Part shown: one piece after another, positions 1 through 8,790 of the stretch | How positions within the stretch are numbered: the stretch's first letter is position 1 | How the letters are laid out: each line of letters opens with the position of its first letter | Assembly (NCBI RefSeq): GCF_033100115.1 | Contig: NZ_CP136910.1 | Location: 2,170,001-2,234,000 of the forward strand | Origin: Anaerocolumna sp. AGMB13020 | GTDB taxonomy: Bacteria; Bacillota; Clostridia; Lachnospirales; Lachnospiraceae | Length of the DNA: 64,000 nucleotides | Direction of reading: 5' to 3' | Program-made: the position numbers and the translations under genes | The notes under the pieces: generated by a model | Databases searched by the model: none | Told to the model about the DNA's origin: nothing | What the model saw: the letters and a program-made list of their open reading frames with translations, nothing else

Positions 1-13
1 TAACATAACAAGG

Positions 14-1087
14 TTAATTAGTCAAAGTTGTGACCTTAAGTATTTCTGCCAGGGCAGCCAAAAATGTCTCCATCTCCTGGTCCGTTCCTATGGTAATTCT
101 TAGATGGTTATTAATCCTTGCCTTGTTAAAATAACGTACATATATATTCTTTTCCCTCAGTGCCATAAATATTTTTTCGGCGGGAATTTCTTTATGGGAA
201 GCAAATATAAAATTCGTTTTGGAGTCTGGCATGGAAAAACCAAGTTTTATTAATTCCTCCTTTACCCAGGCTCTGGTATTGATTATTTTATCCAGCATCT
301 CCTTGTGATAAGCCTGGTCCTTCACAGCCTCTGCTCCGTACAAAAGAGAGGGCAGGTTCATTGTATAGGAATTGTAGGAATATTTCACATCATTCATGGC
401 CTTTATCAAAGCGGGTGCACCAAAGGCATAACCGATTCGTATACCTGCCATGGAATAGGACTTGGAAAAGGTCTGCACCACCAGCAGGTTTTCAAATTCC
501 TCTAACAGCGACAGCGCACTCACTCCGCCAAAATCGATATAAGCCTCATCTACAATAACGACGGTTTCTCGATTATTTAATAGTATATCCCTTATTGCTT
601 CTAATTCCATACACAAAGAAGTCGGTGCATTAGGGTTGGCTATAACAATCCCACCGTTCCTCCTGTAATAGTCTTCTTTACGAACAGAAAAATCTTCCTG
701 CAAAGGCAGTGTTACATAGGGAATCCGGTATAAGCCTGCCCATACTTCATAGAAAGAATAGGAGATATCCGGAAAAAGAATAGGTTCCTTTGCGTTAAAA
801 AAGGTAAGGAAAGCTGTTCCCAATACATCGTCCGAGCCAACTCCTACAAAAATCTCCTCCTTCTTCCTTCCATAAGCTGCACTTAAGGCTTCCGTCAATT
901 CACTGGAGGTAGGGTCCGGATAAAGCCTTAACTTATCCATATTTAATTCCTCCATCGCTTTCTTAACCTTAGGTGAAGGCGGATAAGGATTCTCGTTGGT
1001 GTTTAATTTTATCATTCCTGGTACATTAGGCTGTTCTCCCGGAACATAGGGTACAACCTTTCTGAAATACTGTTCCCACTGGTTCAT
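14..1087 (-). CDS. hisC: Histidinol-phosphate aminotransferase
   Basis: This is a PLP-dependent fold-type I aminotransferase of the HisC family, which converts imidazole-acetol phosphate and glutamate to histidinol phosphate in histidine biosynthesis. The 357 residues match the usual family length. Visible landmarks are the substrate-binding opening TNENPYPPSP (about residues 30-39), NPNAPTS (151-157), DEAYIDFG (180-187) and the PLP lysine in QTFSKSYSMAGIRIGYAFG (K209). No other his gene is in view, so it stands apart from a his operon. The next gene upstream is another aminotransferase 53 bp away, probably co-transcribed. HisC homologues can also act on aromatic amino acids, so the exact substrate is an inference. 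Confidence 0.9.
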   Translation of the reverse strand: MNQWEQYFRKVVPYVPGEQPNVPGMIKLNTNENPYPPSPKVKKAMEELNMDKLRLYPDPTSSELTEALSAAYGRKKEEIFVGVGSDDVLGTAFLTFFNAKEPILFPDISYSFYEVWAGLYRIPYVTLPLQEDFSVRKEDYYRRNGGIVIANPNAPTSLCMELEAIRDILLNNRETVVIVDEAYIDFGGVSALSLLEEFENLLVVQTFSKSYSMAGIRIGYAFGAPALIKAMNDVKYSYNSYTMNLPSLLYGAEAVKDQAYHKEMLDKIINTRAWVKEELIKLGFSMPDSKTNFIFASHKEIPAEKIFMALREKNIYVRYFNKARINNHLRITIGTDQEMETFLAALAEILKVTTLTN

Positions 1088-1140
1088 AGTGACCTCTTTT
1101 CTTTCACTGGGTATGCTGTCGGAGCATTCTACAAGGTATT

Positions 1141-2328
1141 TTACAGGTTATATTCATCGTAAAGCTTCTGAAATCCCGGTAAGGCTCCTTCTATGCTGCT
1201 CTTTCCCACACAGTATGCTATGCGGCAATATCCCGGGCAGCCAAAGGCAGAGCCGGGTACTACAAGAATGTTATATTTCTTTGCCCTCTCACAAAAAGCT
1301 TTATCATCCTCTTCTAGTGTCTTAACGAACAGGTAAAACGCTCCTTGCGGTTTCACACAGGAATAACCATACTCTATGAGACTATTGTAGAGCAGCTCCC
1401 TGTTCTCGTTATATACAGAAACATCTACTTCTGAATCCAGGCATTTTGCAACCACTCTCTGAATAAGAGAAGGAGCGTTAACAAACCCAAGTATTCTATT
1501 GGCAACATTGGCTGCTGCAAATACTTCCTCATAATCATCTGCTTCTGTTGGTATTACAAGATATCCGATACGCTCTCCCGGAAGAGACAGTGATTTACTG
1601 TAAGAATATCCCACAATCGTATTCCTGTAGTATTTCGTAATATATGGTACCTCTACCTCTCCATAAACAAGCTCCCTGTAAGGCTCATCGGAGATCAGAT
1701 AGATAGAAGTATTTAACTCTTCCTGTTTCTTTTCCAATACCCTTGCAAGCTCCTTAATGGTTTCCTCGGAGTATACTACACCTGTAGGATTATTCGGTGT
1801 ATTCACAATAACTGCTTTTGTCTTTGGTGTAATCTTTTCTTCCAACTCTTTCAGATTGGGCATGAAGGTCTGTGTATCAGGGCTGATTACTACCAGCCTG
1901 GCATCATAATTATCTGCGTAATTTCTATACTCTCCGAAAAAAGGAGCAAAGGTTATTATTTCTTCCCCTGGATTTATTAGCGTCTTTAATATTACATTTA
2001 ATCCGCCTGCTGCACCAACGGTCATTAAGATGTTCCCTGCATGAAATGAGGTACCATGGCGTTTGTTTAAGAAGTCTGCAATTTGCTCCCTTACGTCTTC
2101 ATACCCGGAATTGTTCATGTATCCGTGCACCATGTTGGTATCTTCATGGGTTATAATGTCTATTACTGCCTCTCGTACGGAAGCAGGGGGTACCACACTG
2201 GGGTTTCCAAGGCTGAAATCAAATACATTCTCTTTTCCGTGAATCGCTGCCAGTCTTTTTCCTTCTTCGAACATTGCTCTGGTTATTGAGCTGTTCTTTA
2301 CCATAACACTCATCTTTTCAGAAATCAT
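1141..2328 (-). CDS. Class I/II PLP-dependent aminotransferase (aspartate aminotransferase-like)
   Basis: This is a 395-residue fold-type I aminotransferase of the clostridial aspartate aminotransferase-like group. It shows the N-terminal FDFSLGNPSVVPP segment (about 36-48), the NTPNNPTG motif (176-183), ISDEPYREL with the cofactor aspartate (about 214) and the PLP lysine in YSYSKSLSLPGERIGY (K245). It probably transfers amino groups between dicarboxylic or neutral amino acids and 2-oxoglutarate. The exact substrate cannot be read from sequence. It lies just upstream of hisC on the same strand. A strong ribosome site (AAAGGAAAGAGG) precedes the ATG. Confidence 0.85.
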   Translation of the reverse strand: MISEKMSVMVKNSSITRAMFEEGKRLAAIHGKENVFDFSLGNPSVVPPASVREAVIDIITHEDTNMVHGYMNNSGYEDVREQIADFLNKRHGTSFHAGNILMTVGAAGGLNVILKTLINPGEEIITFAPFFGEYRNYADNYDARLVVISPDTQTFMPNLKELEEKITPKTKAVIVNTPNNPTGVVYSEETIKELARVLEKKQEELNTSIYLISDEPYRELVYGEVEVPYITKYYRNTIVGYSYSKSLSLPGERIGYLVIPTEADDYEEVFAAANVANRILGFVNAPSLIQRVVAKCLDSEVDVSVYNENRELLYNSLIEYGYSCVKPQGAFYLFVKTLEEDDKAFCERAKKYNILVVPGSAFGCPGYCRIAYCVGKSSIEGALPGFQKLYDEYNL

Positions 2329-2454
2329 AGATAACCTCTTTCCTTTTTATGTGTCTCATTGTATTTCTTATCAGTATAGCATACTGATATTCTTGAATAC
2401 AAGACATGCCATCGAACTATTTTTTATGAAGAAAAATAATTTTTTACACGAAAA

Positions 2455-2664
2455 AAGGCTGTTGCATTATAAACAATGATGCTGCAAGAAGCCCCCTGAC
2501 TTTCCCCCTTGTGGCTGAAATACATATACTCAATTTCGTGTGCCGTAATCGTACAAAACTTATTTGCTTTTCGTACACAAAATCTGCAATATGTCTTTCA
2601 GGCAATGCATGAAAGGAAATCCAAGGGGCCTCTTGCAGCTTTACATTCGTTTTGCAACAGCCCC
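2455..2664. repeat. Imperfect foldback (MITE-like) element of about 208 bp
   Basis: The intergenic stretch 2329-2672 is mostly one long imperfect inverted repeat. GGCTGTTGCA (2457-2466) is mirrored by TGCAACAGCC (2653-2662). The similarity continues inward for about 90 bp per arm, including GCTGCAAGA, GCCCC, CTGAAA, ACATAT and TTTCGTGTGCCG-like blocks. The ends resemble terminal repeats described for IS1182-type transposons (GGGGCTGTTGCA), so a non-autonomous element is likely. It could also end transcription of the kinase gene. The small minus-strand reading frame across it is judged non-coding. Confidence 0.6.
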
Positions 2665-2672
2665 TGATATGC

Positions 2673-3293
2673 TTAATTAAAACGTATATCCAGATAATCT
2701 CTGACGATCTTAACGCACTTATCAAAACCCAGCTGCTTGCTGTTCAGGCACAAGTCATAATTCTTTGCATCTTCCCAGTCTCTGCCGGTATAATAGCGGT
2801 AGTATGCAGCACGGCGTTTGTCAGTCTCGATTATTTTCTTTTCCAATTCTTTGGCGGGTAAACTAAACATTCCTTCCAGTCTTGTTACACAGTCCTCTAA
2901 AGAGGCATGTATAAAGACTTTGATTACATTGTCCATATCCTTTAGGATATAATCCGCACATCTTCCTACGATAACACAGGACTCTTCTTCTGCCAGACGT
3001 TTGATAACCTTTGCCTGGTAACTGAACAAGTTATCATTGGAGACAAAATCTTCCCTGTCGGGCTGAATCAGCTCGCCTTTATATTCTCTTCTGGCTATGC
3101 GGTATAACAGACTTTGCTTCAACTGCTCATCGGCTCTGCCGAACAGCTCCTCATTTATACCGCTTTCGTCCGAAGCAAGGCGCATCAGCTCCCTGTCATA
3201 ATAATGGATTCCCAGCTCCTCGGCAAGCATCTTACCCATTGTTCTGCCGCCGCTGCCGTAACCTCTGGCAATGGTAATTACATAATTTTTCAT
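2673..3293 (-). CDS. Cytidylate kinase-like protein
   Basis: This 206-residue P-loop protein belongs to the cytidylate-kinase-like family (AAA_26), common in clostridia and separate from canonical Cmk. The nucleotide-binding loop is ITIARGYGSGGRTMGKMLAEELG near the N terminus, and YDREL follows as in Cmk-type enzymes. CVIVGRCADYILKD and the basic lid-like segment with DKRRAAYYRYYTG appear later. Canonical Cmk phosphorylates CMP/dCMP. The substrate of this subfamily is less certain. The ATG follows a GAGGG ribosome site. The foldback element begins directly after the stop codon. Confidence 0.8.
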   Translation of the reverse strand: MKNYVITIARGYGSGGRTMGKMLAEELGIHYYDRELMRLASDESGINEELFGRADEQLKQSLLYRIARREYKGELIQPDREDFVSNDNLFSYQAKVIKRLAEEESCVIVGRCADYILKDMDNVIKVFIHASLEDCVTRLEGMFSLPAKELEKKIIETDKRRAAYYRYYTGRDWEDAKNYDLCLNSKQLGFDKCVKIVRDYLDIRFN

Positions 3294-3394
3294 ATTGCCC
3301 TCTTTTCCGAATATTCAATCCTCAACAGAATATTCTTTAATCTACTAACTTCTGTCTGTATACCTGTCATACCTTAAGACCAGTACCAAATGTA

Positions 3395-4105
3395 TTACTC
3401 ACCCAGGTAAGCTTTTTTAACAGAATCATCATTAAGCAGATCACTTGCCTTACCTTCCAGTACAATTTTACCGGTCTCTAAAACATATGCTCTGGAAGCG
3501 ATGGATAATGCTTTTTTTGCATTCTGCTCTACTAACAGAACAGTCGTACCACTTTCACTTATTTCCTTAATTATATCAAAAATCTCAGAAACAAACAAGG
3601 GAGACAATCCCATGGAGGGTTCATCCATTAATATGATTTTAGGCTGGGACATAAGGGCGCGTCCCATTGCCAACATCTGCTGTTCTCCACCGCTTAGGGT
3701 TCCGGCTATCTGATTTTTACGCTCTTTCAATCTGGGAAATCTGTTGTAAACCTTGTTTAAAGTGTTTTCGATTTCCGTTTTGTCTTTTCTGGTATAAGCA
3801 CCAAGCTTCAGATTCTCATACACTGTCAGTTCTGCAAATACTCTTCTGCCTTCGGGTACATGGGCCATTCCCATGGTTACTATTTTATGGGCAGGTATCT
3901 TTGTAAGATCTTTGCCTTCATACAGTACACGGCCTGCTTTCGTGCCAAGCAGTCCCGTAATGGAATGGAGTATCGTCGTCTTACCTGCACCGTTGGCGCC
4001 GATCAATGCGATAACTTCCCCTTCCTTAACTTCAAAGGATACTCCCTTTAATGCCTGAATAACGCCATAATATACGTTCAGGTCTTCTATTTTTAACATT
4101 GCCAT
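3395..4105 (-). CDS. livF: Branched-chain amino acid ABC transporter, ATP-binding protein LivF
   Basis: This 236-residue ABC ATPase is the second nucleotide-binding subunit of a Liv/HAAT importer. Walker A GANGAGKTT is at 36-44, the signature LSGGEQQ at 137-143 and Walker B ILMDEP at 158-163. The segment MGMAHVPEGRRVFAELTVYENL is characteristic of LivF. It is the last gene of livJ-H-M-G-F and starts 12 bp after livG, so it is surely co-transcribed. Confidence 0.93.
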   Translation of the reverse strand: MAMLKIEDLNVYYGVIQALKGVSFEVKEGEVIALIGANGAGKTTILHSITGLLGTKAGRVLYEGKDLTKIPAHKIVTMGMAHVPEGRRVFAELTVYENLKLGAYTRKDKTEIENTLNKVYNRFPRLKERKNQIAGTLSGGEQQMLAMGRALMSQPKIILMDEPSMGLSPLFVSEIFDIIKEISESGTTVLLVEQNAKKALSIASRAYVLETGKIVLEGKASDLLNDDSVKKAYLGE

Positions 4106-4117
4106 TGTACCCCTCCT

Positions 4118-4876
4118 TTATTCTCCCAGATATGCGGTAATAACCTCGGGATCATTTAAGACTTCCTCAGGAGTACCGGATGCAAGTTCCGTGCCGAAAT
4201 TAAGTACCAGTATCTTCTCACAGATACCTGTTACCAGCTTCATATCATGTTCAATTAATAAGATCGTAATGCCATATAGCTTTCTGACCAGCTGTATGGT
4301 ATCCATTAACTCAGCGGTTTCATTGGGGTTCATACCAGCTGCTGGTTCATCTAACAGGAGAAGCTTGGGATTTGTAGCAAGTCCTCTGGCAATCTCTAAT
4401 TTTCTCTGTTTACCGTAAGGAAGATTTCCAGCAAGATAATCAGCCTCGTTGTCCAGATCAAATACTTTCAGGATTTCAAGCGCCTTCTCATCCATCTCTC
4501 TTTCTTTTTTGAAATAAGACCCCAGATGAAGAAAACTCTCTGCCAAAGAGTAGGTATATCTGTTATGAAAAGCAGTCTTAACATTATCAAGGACAGTCAT
4601 TTTCTTGAATAAGCGAATATTCTGAAATGTTCTGGCAATACCGGACTTACAGATCTCAGACGGGGATTTCCCAACCATATCCGTACCGTCTAATTTGATA
4701 GTCCCATCCGTAGGTTTATAAACTCCTGTCAATAAATTAAATATCGTTGTTTTACCGGCTCCGTTGGGTCCGATAAGACCATAGAGCTGTCCCTTTTCGA
4801 TGGAAAGGTTTACACTGTCTACCGCCCTAAGTCCTCCAAAGGAGATACCTAAATTATTTACTTCCAATAAACTCAT
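4118..4876 (-). CDS. livG: Branched-chain amino acid ABC transporter, ATP-binding protein LivG
   Basis: This 252-residue ABC ATPase carries Walker A GPNGAGKTT at 36-44. Its signature reads LPYGKQRKLEIARGL rather than LSGGQ, which is typical of LivG. Walker B is LLLLDEPAAGMNP, and the AGMNPNET segment after it is also a LivG hallmark. It pairs with LivF to drive the LivH-LivM permease in the cytoplasmic membrane. It is followed by livF after 12 bp and preceded by livM after 16 bp. Confidence 0.93.
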   Translation of the reverse strand: MSLLEVNNLGISFGGLRAVDSVNLSIEKGQLYGLIGPNGAGKTTIFNLLTGVYKPTDGTIKLDGTDMVGKSPSEICKSGIARTFQNIRLFKKMTVLDNVKTAFHNRYTYSLAESFLHLGSYFKKEREMDEKALEILKVFDLDNEADYLAGNLPYGKQRKLEIARGLATNPKLLLLDEPAAGMNPNETAELMDTIQLVRKLYGITILLIEHDMKLVTGICEKILVLNFGTELASGTPEEVLNDPEVITAYLGE

Positions 4877-4892
4877 AATTTTTCTCTCCTTT

Positions 4893-5900
4893 CTATTTGA
4901 TCCTTGCCTTTAAGGTTGGAAATTTAGGCAGTTTAGGCAGCTTACCGCTGTCCTCCAGCTTCTGACGAATTTCAGAAGAATTAAAGAGCATGATTATAAT
5001 TAGTGCCAATGCGTAAAGTAACATTCTATATTCACTGGCATCTCTTAAGAACTCAGGAAGCAGTGTAAGGATAATGGCCGATATAACAGAACCCCGTATG
5101 CTGCCCATACCTCCAAGTACTACGATAACCAATATCTCAATGGATTTATTGTAATCAAAATTTGTAGGCTTTAATACACTTAAGTTATGTCCGAAAAGAA
5201 CCCCTGCAACTCCTGCAAAGAAAGCAGCAATTACAAAAGCCATGATCTTATAATTGCTTACCTTAATACCAATCGATTCTGCAGCGATGGAATTATCCCT
5301 GATAGAGCTGATAACTCTTCCGTAACGGGATCTTACCAGATTTGCCAGCACAATCAGCGTAATGACTACCAGTGCATACACCCATTTATAATTCGTATAT
5401 CTTGGTATACCGCTTAAGCCTCTGGCGCCTCCGGTAAAACCAAGGAAGTTGATGACAGAACGAACAATCTCACCAAAAGCAAGAGTTACAATGGCAAGGT
5501 AATCTCCCCGAAGCCTGAGCACCGGGATACCGATTACTACACCAAGTAAAGCTGCCATGATACCACCGATAATGATACCGATAATAAAAGCCAGAGGACC
5601 CGGAAGTCCGGTATGATCCTGTGCAAAAATTGTAAAAAGGGAGCCGGAATAAGCGCCGATTGCCATAAAGCCGGCATGTCCCAAGGACAACTCTCCTAAA
5701 AATCCAGTCGTAATATTTAAGGATACTGCTAATATTATGTTGATTCCTACAGGTACTAAAAGGGATTTAAAATGCCTGGTAGCAAAATCCCCTTCCATGA
5801 CCAGCATAAGCAATATATAAATAATAACTATCACTGCCAGTTTTATCAGGTTCTTTCCGTTAAGGATGCTTCCTGTTTTTTTCGCGATTTCTTTCCCCAT
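4893..5900 (-). CDS. livM: Branched-chain amino acid ABC transporter, permease LivM
   Basis: This 335-residue integral membrane permease is the LivM half of the Liv transporter. Several hydrophobic segments are visible, starting near residues 17-35. The motifs SLGHAGFMAIGAYSGSL and LRGDYLAIVTLAFGEIVR are conserved in LivM proteins. A later segment reads LVIVVLGGMGSIRGSVISA, the coupling region that contacts the ATPase. It sits 7 bp after livH, which implies translational coupling. Confidence 0.93.
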   Translation of the reverse strand: MGKEIAKKTGSILNGKNLIKLAVIVIIYILLMLVMEGDFATRHFKSLLVPVGINIILAVSLNITTGFLGELSLGHAGFMAIGAYSGSLFTIFAQDHTGLPGPLAFIIGIIIGGIMAALLGVVIGIPVLRLRGDYLAIVTLAFGEIVRSVINFLGFTGGARGLSGIPRYTNYKWVYALVVITLIVLANLVRSRYGRVISSIRDNSIAAESIGIKVSNYKIMAFVIAAFFAGVAGVLFGHNLSVLKPTNFDYNKSIEILVIVVLGGMGSIRGSVISAIILTLLPEFLRDASEYRMLLYALALIIIMLFNSSEIRQKLEDSGKLPKLPKFPTLKARIK

Positions 5901-5907
5901 ATGCCAC

Positions 5908-6786
5908 CTACACTTTCTCTATACTGTTCTTGCCAAGAAGACCGGAGGGTTTAACCAGCAGAACGATTACCAATACACCAAATACGATTGCATCAGCTAA
6001 TTGTGTTGATATATACGCTTTGGAAACACTCTCGATTACACCTAAAAGGAGTCCTCCAAGCATTGCACCTGGTACACTTCCAATACCTCCAAGTACAGCA
6101 GCTACGAAAGCCTTGATACCAGGCAAAGCACCCAGAGTCGGTTCAACAGACTGGAACTGACAAATAAATATAATACCTGCCACTGCAGCAAGTGCAGATC
6201 CAATAGCGAAAGTCATTGATATGGTACGATTAACATTAATTCCCATTAATTGAGCTGCTGCTTTATCCTCAGAAACTGCCCTCATGGCACTGCCTGCTTT
6301 TGTTTTATTGATAAACAAGGTTAGGGCTGCCATACAAATAAAGGTAACCACTAATGTCACCAAAGTTATTCCAGGTATGGTTATACCTGCTATTTTAACT
6401 GCCTTCAGGTTAATGATAGATTTAAATGTTATTGGATTAGCCGTAAATATTAGCTGGGCTAAATTTTGTAGTAAGTAACTTACACCAATTGCTGTTATAA
6501 GAACTGCTAATGGCGGTGCTTTTCTTAGCGGTTTATAAGCAACCTTTTCAATCACAACACCTATAATTGCACATACTAAAATCGTAAATATAACAGCAGG
6601 TACCACTGGCATCTTTAGCCTTGCAATAAAAACATACAAACTATATGCACCAACCATGATAATATCACCATGGGCAAAGTTTATCATTTTGGCTATACCG
6701 TATACCATGGTATAACCCAAGGCAATCAAGGCATAGATACTCCCCGACCTTAAGCCGTTTATTAATTGTTCAATAATACTTTCCAT
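5908..6786 (-). CDS. livH: Branched-chain amino acid ABC transporter, permease LivH
   Basis: This 292-residue membrane permease is LivH. The N terminus ends its first segment with YALIALGYTMVYGIAKMINFAHG, the classic LivH motif. A second hallmark, FVAAVLGGIGSVPGAMLGGLLLG, lies near residues 225-250. It forms the transmembrane pore with LivM. A 204 bp spacer with two hairpins separates it from livJ. Confidence 0.93.
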   Translation of the reverse strand: MESIIEQLINGLRSGSIYALIALGYTMVYGIAKMINFAHGDIIMVGAYSLYVFIARLKMPVVPAVIFTILVCAIIGVVIEKVAYKPLRKAPPLAVLITAIGVSYLLQNLAQLIFTANPITFKSIINLKAVKIAGITIPGITLVTLVVTFICMAALTLFINKTKAGSAMRAVSEDKAAAQLMGINVNRTISMTFAIGSALAAVAGIIFICQFQSVEPTLGALPGIKAFVAAVLGGIGSVPGAMLGGLLLGVIESVSKAYISTQLADAIVFGVLVIVLLVKPSGLLGKNSIEKV

Positions 6787-6841
6787 ATCGACCTCTTTTC
6801 TGAATATCCAACCCGCTTGAATATTCCTTCTTCATAAGCTT

Positions 6842-6967
6842 ATTCGCTTGGCCCGGAAGCCTTCTCCCCCAGCTCTTCCGAATAAAGCGAATAGTCTTAA
6901 GTTTACCTGATTAAAAGAAAGAATTTGGACCAAAGACAGTTTCCCTGTCTTCCGTCCAAAATTCTTT
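6842..6967 (-). promoter_or_regulatory. Two hairpins between livJ and livH (likely attenuator/mRNA stabiliser)
   Basis: Two inverted repeats fill the livJ-livH spacer. The first has arms AAAGAATTTGGAC (6918-6930) and GTCCAAAATTCTTT (6954-6967), with an inner GACAG/CTGTC pair. The second has arms ATTCGCTT (6842-6849) and AAGCGAAT (6885-6892), with inner CGGAAG/CTTCCG. Neither has a long U-run on the minus strand. This fits partial termination or protection of the livJ 3' end, a common way to make more binding protein than permease. The functional reading is an inference. Confidence 0.55.
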
Positions 6968-6990
6968 GATTTACAGTTCTGTAAAATATA

Positions 6991-8172
6991 TTACTCTACT
7001 GTTTTAGCAGTATATTCTCCGCCTTTGATTTCTACGAATTTAGCACCTTTATTTGGTTCACCGTCAGCATTAAAGGTAACGGTACCGGTAAGTCCCTTTA
7101 CTTCAATCTCGGTCATAGCTTTGATTAAATCAGCACTGCTGGTTTTACCGGCTTTTTCAATTGCTGCTTTGATTACATATACGGTATCATAACCATCTGC
7201 TGCGAACTGGTCCGGTGTTGCATTGTATTTTTCTTTGTATTTTCCAACGAAAGCCTGTACTGCGGAATCTGAGTCGGTTGCAAGGAAAGGACTTAAGAAT
7301 ACTGCACCTTCCAATACCTTTGTATCTACTACCTTATCAATTACACCATCCCAGCCGTCAGAACCGATAAAAGGAAGAGTGATACCAAGCTCAGAAGCCT
7401 GGGTTGTTATATAAGCTGCATCCTGATAGTATACAGGAGCAAAAACGATCTGGGCATCCGTTCCTTTAATGGATGTAAGCTGTGTATTAAAGTCTACCGC
7501 ATCGGTTACGAAAGCTTCTTTTGCAACGATTTCACCGCCCAGAGCTTTTACTTCGCTTTCAAAAGCATCTGCTACTCCGGTACTGTAATCATCCGCATTG
7601 TTATAGATAATTGCTACTTTTTTATTACCTAAGGTCTCAACTGCATATTTTGCCATTGTCTGTCCCTGAAGAGGATCGGTAAAGCAAAGACGGAAGGCAT
7701 TGGGATTCTTGGTTAAGTCTGCTGCTGAACCAGAAGGAGTAATCTGCAGGATTCCATCTGCACTGGTCTGATCAGAAATTGCAAGGCCTGCACCACTGGT
7801 TACGGTTCCTAGTAAAGCCTGGATTCCTTTATCCATTAATGTGTTATAAGCTGCCATAGCAGTATCGCCATCAGCTTCATCATCTTCAAACTGAAGAACT
7901 AATTTCAGTGTCTGGTCCCCAGCCTTAACACCGCCTGCATCATTGATTTCCTGAATGGCAATTTCAGCACCCTGTTTTACAGAGATACCATAAGAAGCTG
8001 CTGCTCCTGTTAAAGGTCCTAAACCACCGATTAAAAATGTACCATCTCCGGAAGCAGTATCGTCACCGCCAGCTCCTGAACTGTTATTCTTTGTACCGCA
8101 GGCTGCTAATGAAGCAACTGCCAAAGTACCCAATAAGCCAAGGCTTACAACTCTCTTAAATAATTTTCTCAT
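6991..8172 (-). CDS. livJ: Branched-chain amino acid ABC transporter, substrate-binding lipoprotein
   Basis: This 393-residue periplasmic-binding-fold lipoprotein is the receptor of the Liv transporter. The signal peptide runs from MRKLFKRVV to the lipobox LAAC with the lipidated cysteine at C25, followed by a Ser/Gly/Asp-rich linker. The mature part opens with FLIGGLGPLTGAAASYGISVKQGAEIAIQEIN-type sequence, typical of Peripla_BP_6. A GGAGGAG ribosome site lies 6 bases before the ATG. It is the first gene of the liv operon. The ligand could be Leu/Ile/Val or another amino acid or amide. Confidence 0.9.
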   Translation of the reverse strand: MRKLFKRVVSLGLLGTLAVASLAACGTKNNSSGAGGDDTASGDGTFLIGGLGPLTGAAASYGISVKQGAEIAIQEINDAGGVKAGDQTLKLVLQFEDDEADGDTAMAAYNTLMDKGIQALLGTVTSGAGLAISDQTSADGILQITPSGSAADLTKNPNAFRLCFTDPLQGQTMAKYAVETLGNKKVAIIYNNADDYSTGVADAFESEVKALGGEIVAKEAFVTDAVDFNTQLTSIKGTDAQIVFAPVYYQDAAYITTQASELGITLPFIGSDGWDGVIDKVVDTKVLEGAVFLSPFLATDSDSAVQAFVGKYKEKYNATPDQFAADGYDTVYVIKAAIEKAGKTSSADLIKAMTEIEVKGLTGTVTFNADGEPNKGAKFVEIKGGEYTAKTVE

Positions 8173-8495
8173 AGGTCTCCTCCATCATATTAATATATCT
8201 TATACAGCTACAACTTAACCATTGGCATATTAATGCATTAAAGTACTAATGTAAAAACAAAAGCTTATGGTGTATTATAAGCTGTTAAGTAATATATATA
8301 GTATATTGAAAAAAGGCGTTCAAAATACACATACCTTGAACGCCTTTGTTCTGTTTTATCTTACTATTGTCATTTTCATTTGTCAACAAAAAATTGATTA
8401 ATCGATTCATTCAAATATTCGATCAAGTGCCAGACTTCATACCCTTTTCATATCTTGCGGATATTTGTTATGATGCAGTAAGAGAATGTCTCTGC
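8173..8495. other. Intergenic region: livJ leader and upstream terminator
   Basis: These 323 bp hold the livJ leader and, at 8312-8347, the terminator of the upstream minus-strand genes. The AT-rich run at 8290-8310 must include the livJ promoter, but no single -35/-10 pair stands out. Nothing else recognisable is seen between 8348 and 8495. Confidence 0.5.
8309..8347 (-). terminator. Rho-independent terminator after the zinc-ribbon gene
   Basis: A perfect 12 bp inverted repeat, AAAGGCGTTCAA (8312-8323) with TTGAACGCCTTT (8336-8347), is followed on the minus strand by a run of six T residues. It would end transcription coming from the zinc-ribbon gene before livJ. A weaker T-rich tail on the plus strand makes it possibly bidirectional. 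Confidence 0.8.
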
Positions 8496-8777
8496 TCAAA
8501 AATTCTCATAATTAGCCAGTTCACCGCCGCACTTATCACAGAAATCGAGACCTACAAGCGTAATGCCTCCACAATCAGGACATATCATTTTCTCAGGTAA
8601 TATCTCCTTCTCAACAATCTCGTATTCCACGGGTTCCGTGCTGGTTTCTGTACCGTTTTCTGATTCTTCCAGGTTTTCTTTTTTTATCGTTTCCTTAACA
8701 ATGGTCGGAACGCTGGTCTGAGCGGTTTTGTTTGGCTTAGCCGCATTTACCAAACCCATAATTTTCTTCAGGATCAC
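8496..8777 (-). CDS. Small zinc-ribbon protein
   Basis: This 93-residue protein is not a recognised family member beyond its C-terminal zinc ribbon, CPDCGG (C66, C69) and CDKCGG (C80, C83). The middle is acidic and rich in Glu/Thr and probably disordered. There is no signal peptide. It ends 13 bp after the TIM-barrel gene and is probably co-transcribed with it. A regulatory or adaptor role is only a guess. Confidence 0.65.
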   Translation of the reverse strand: MILKKIMGLVNAAKPNKTAQTSVPTIVKETIKKENLEESENGTETSTEPVEYEIVEKEILPEKMICPDCGGITLVGLDFCDKCGGELANYENF

Positions 8778-8790
8778 TTCCGGATACCCC

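Noticed and set aside
2444..2725. 93-codon minus-strand frame across the foldback element
   Set aside because: It lies within the inverted repeat and overlaps the 3' end of the kinase gene. It has no ribosome site and an unnatural composition.
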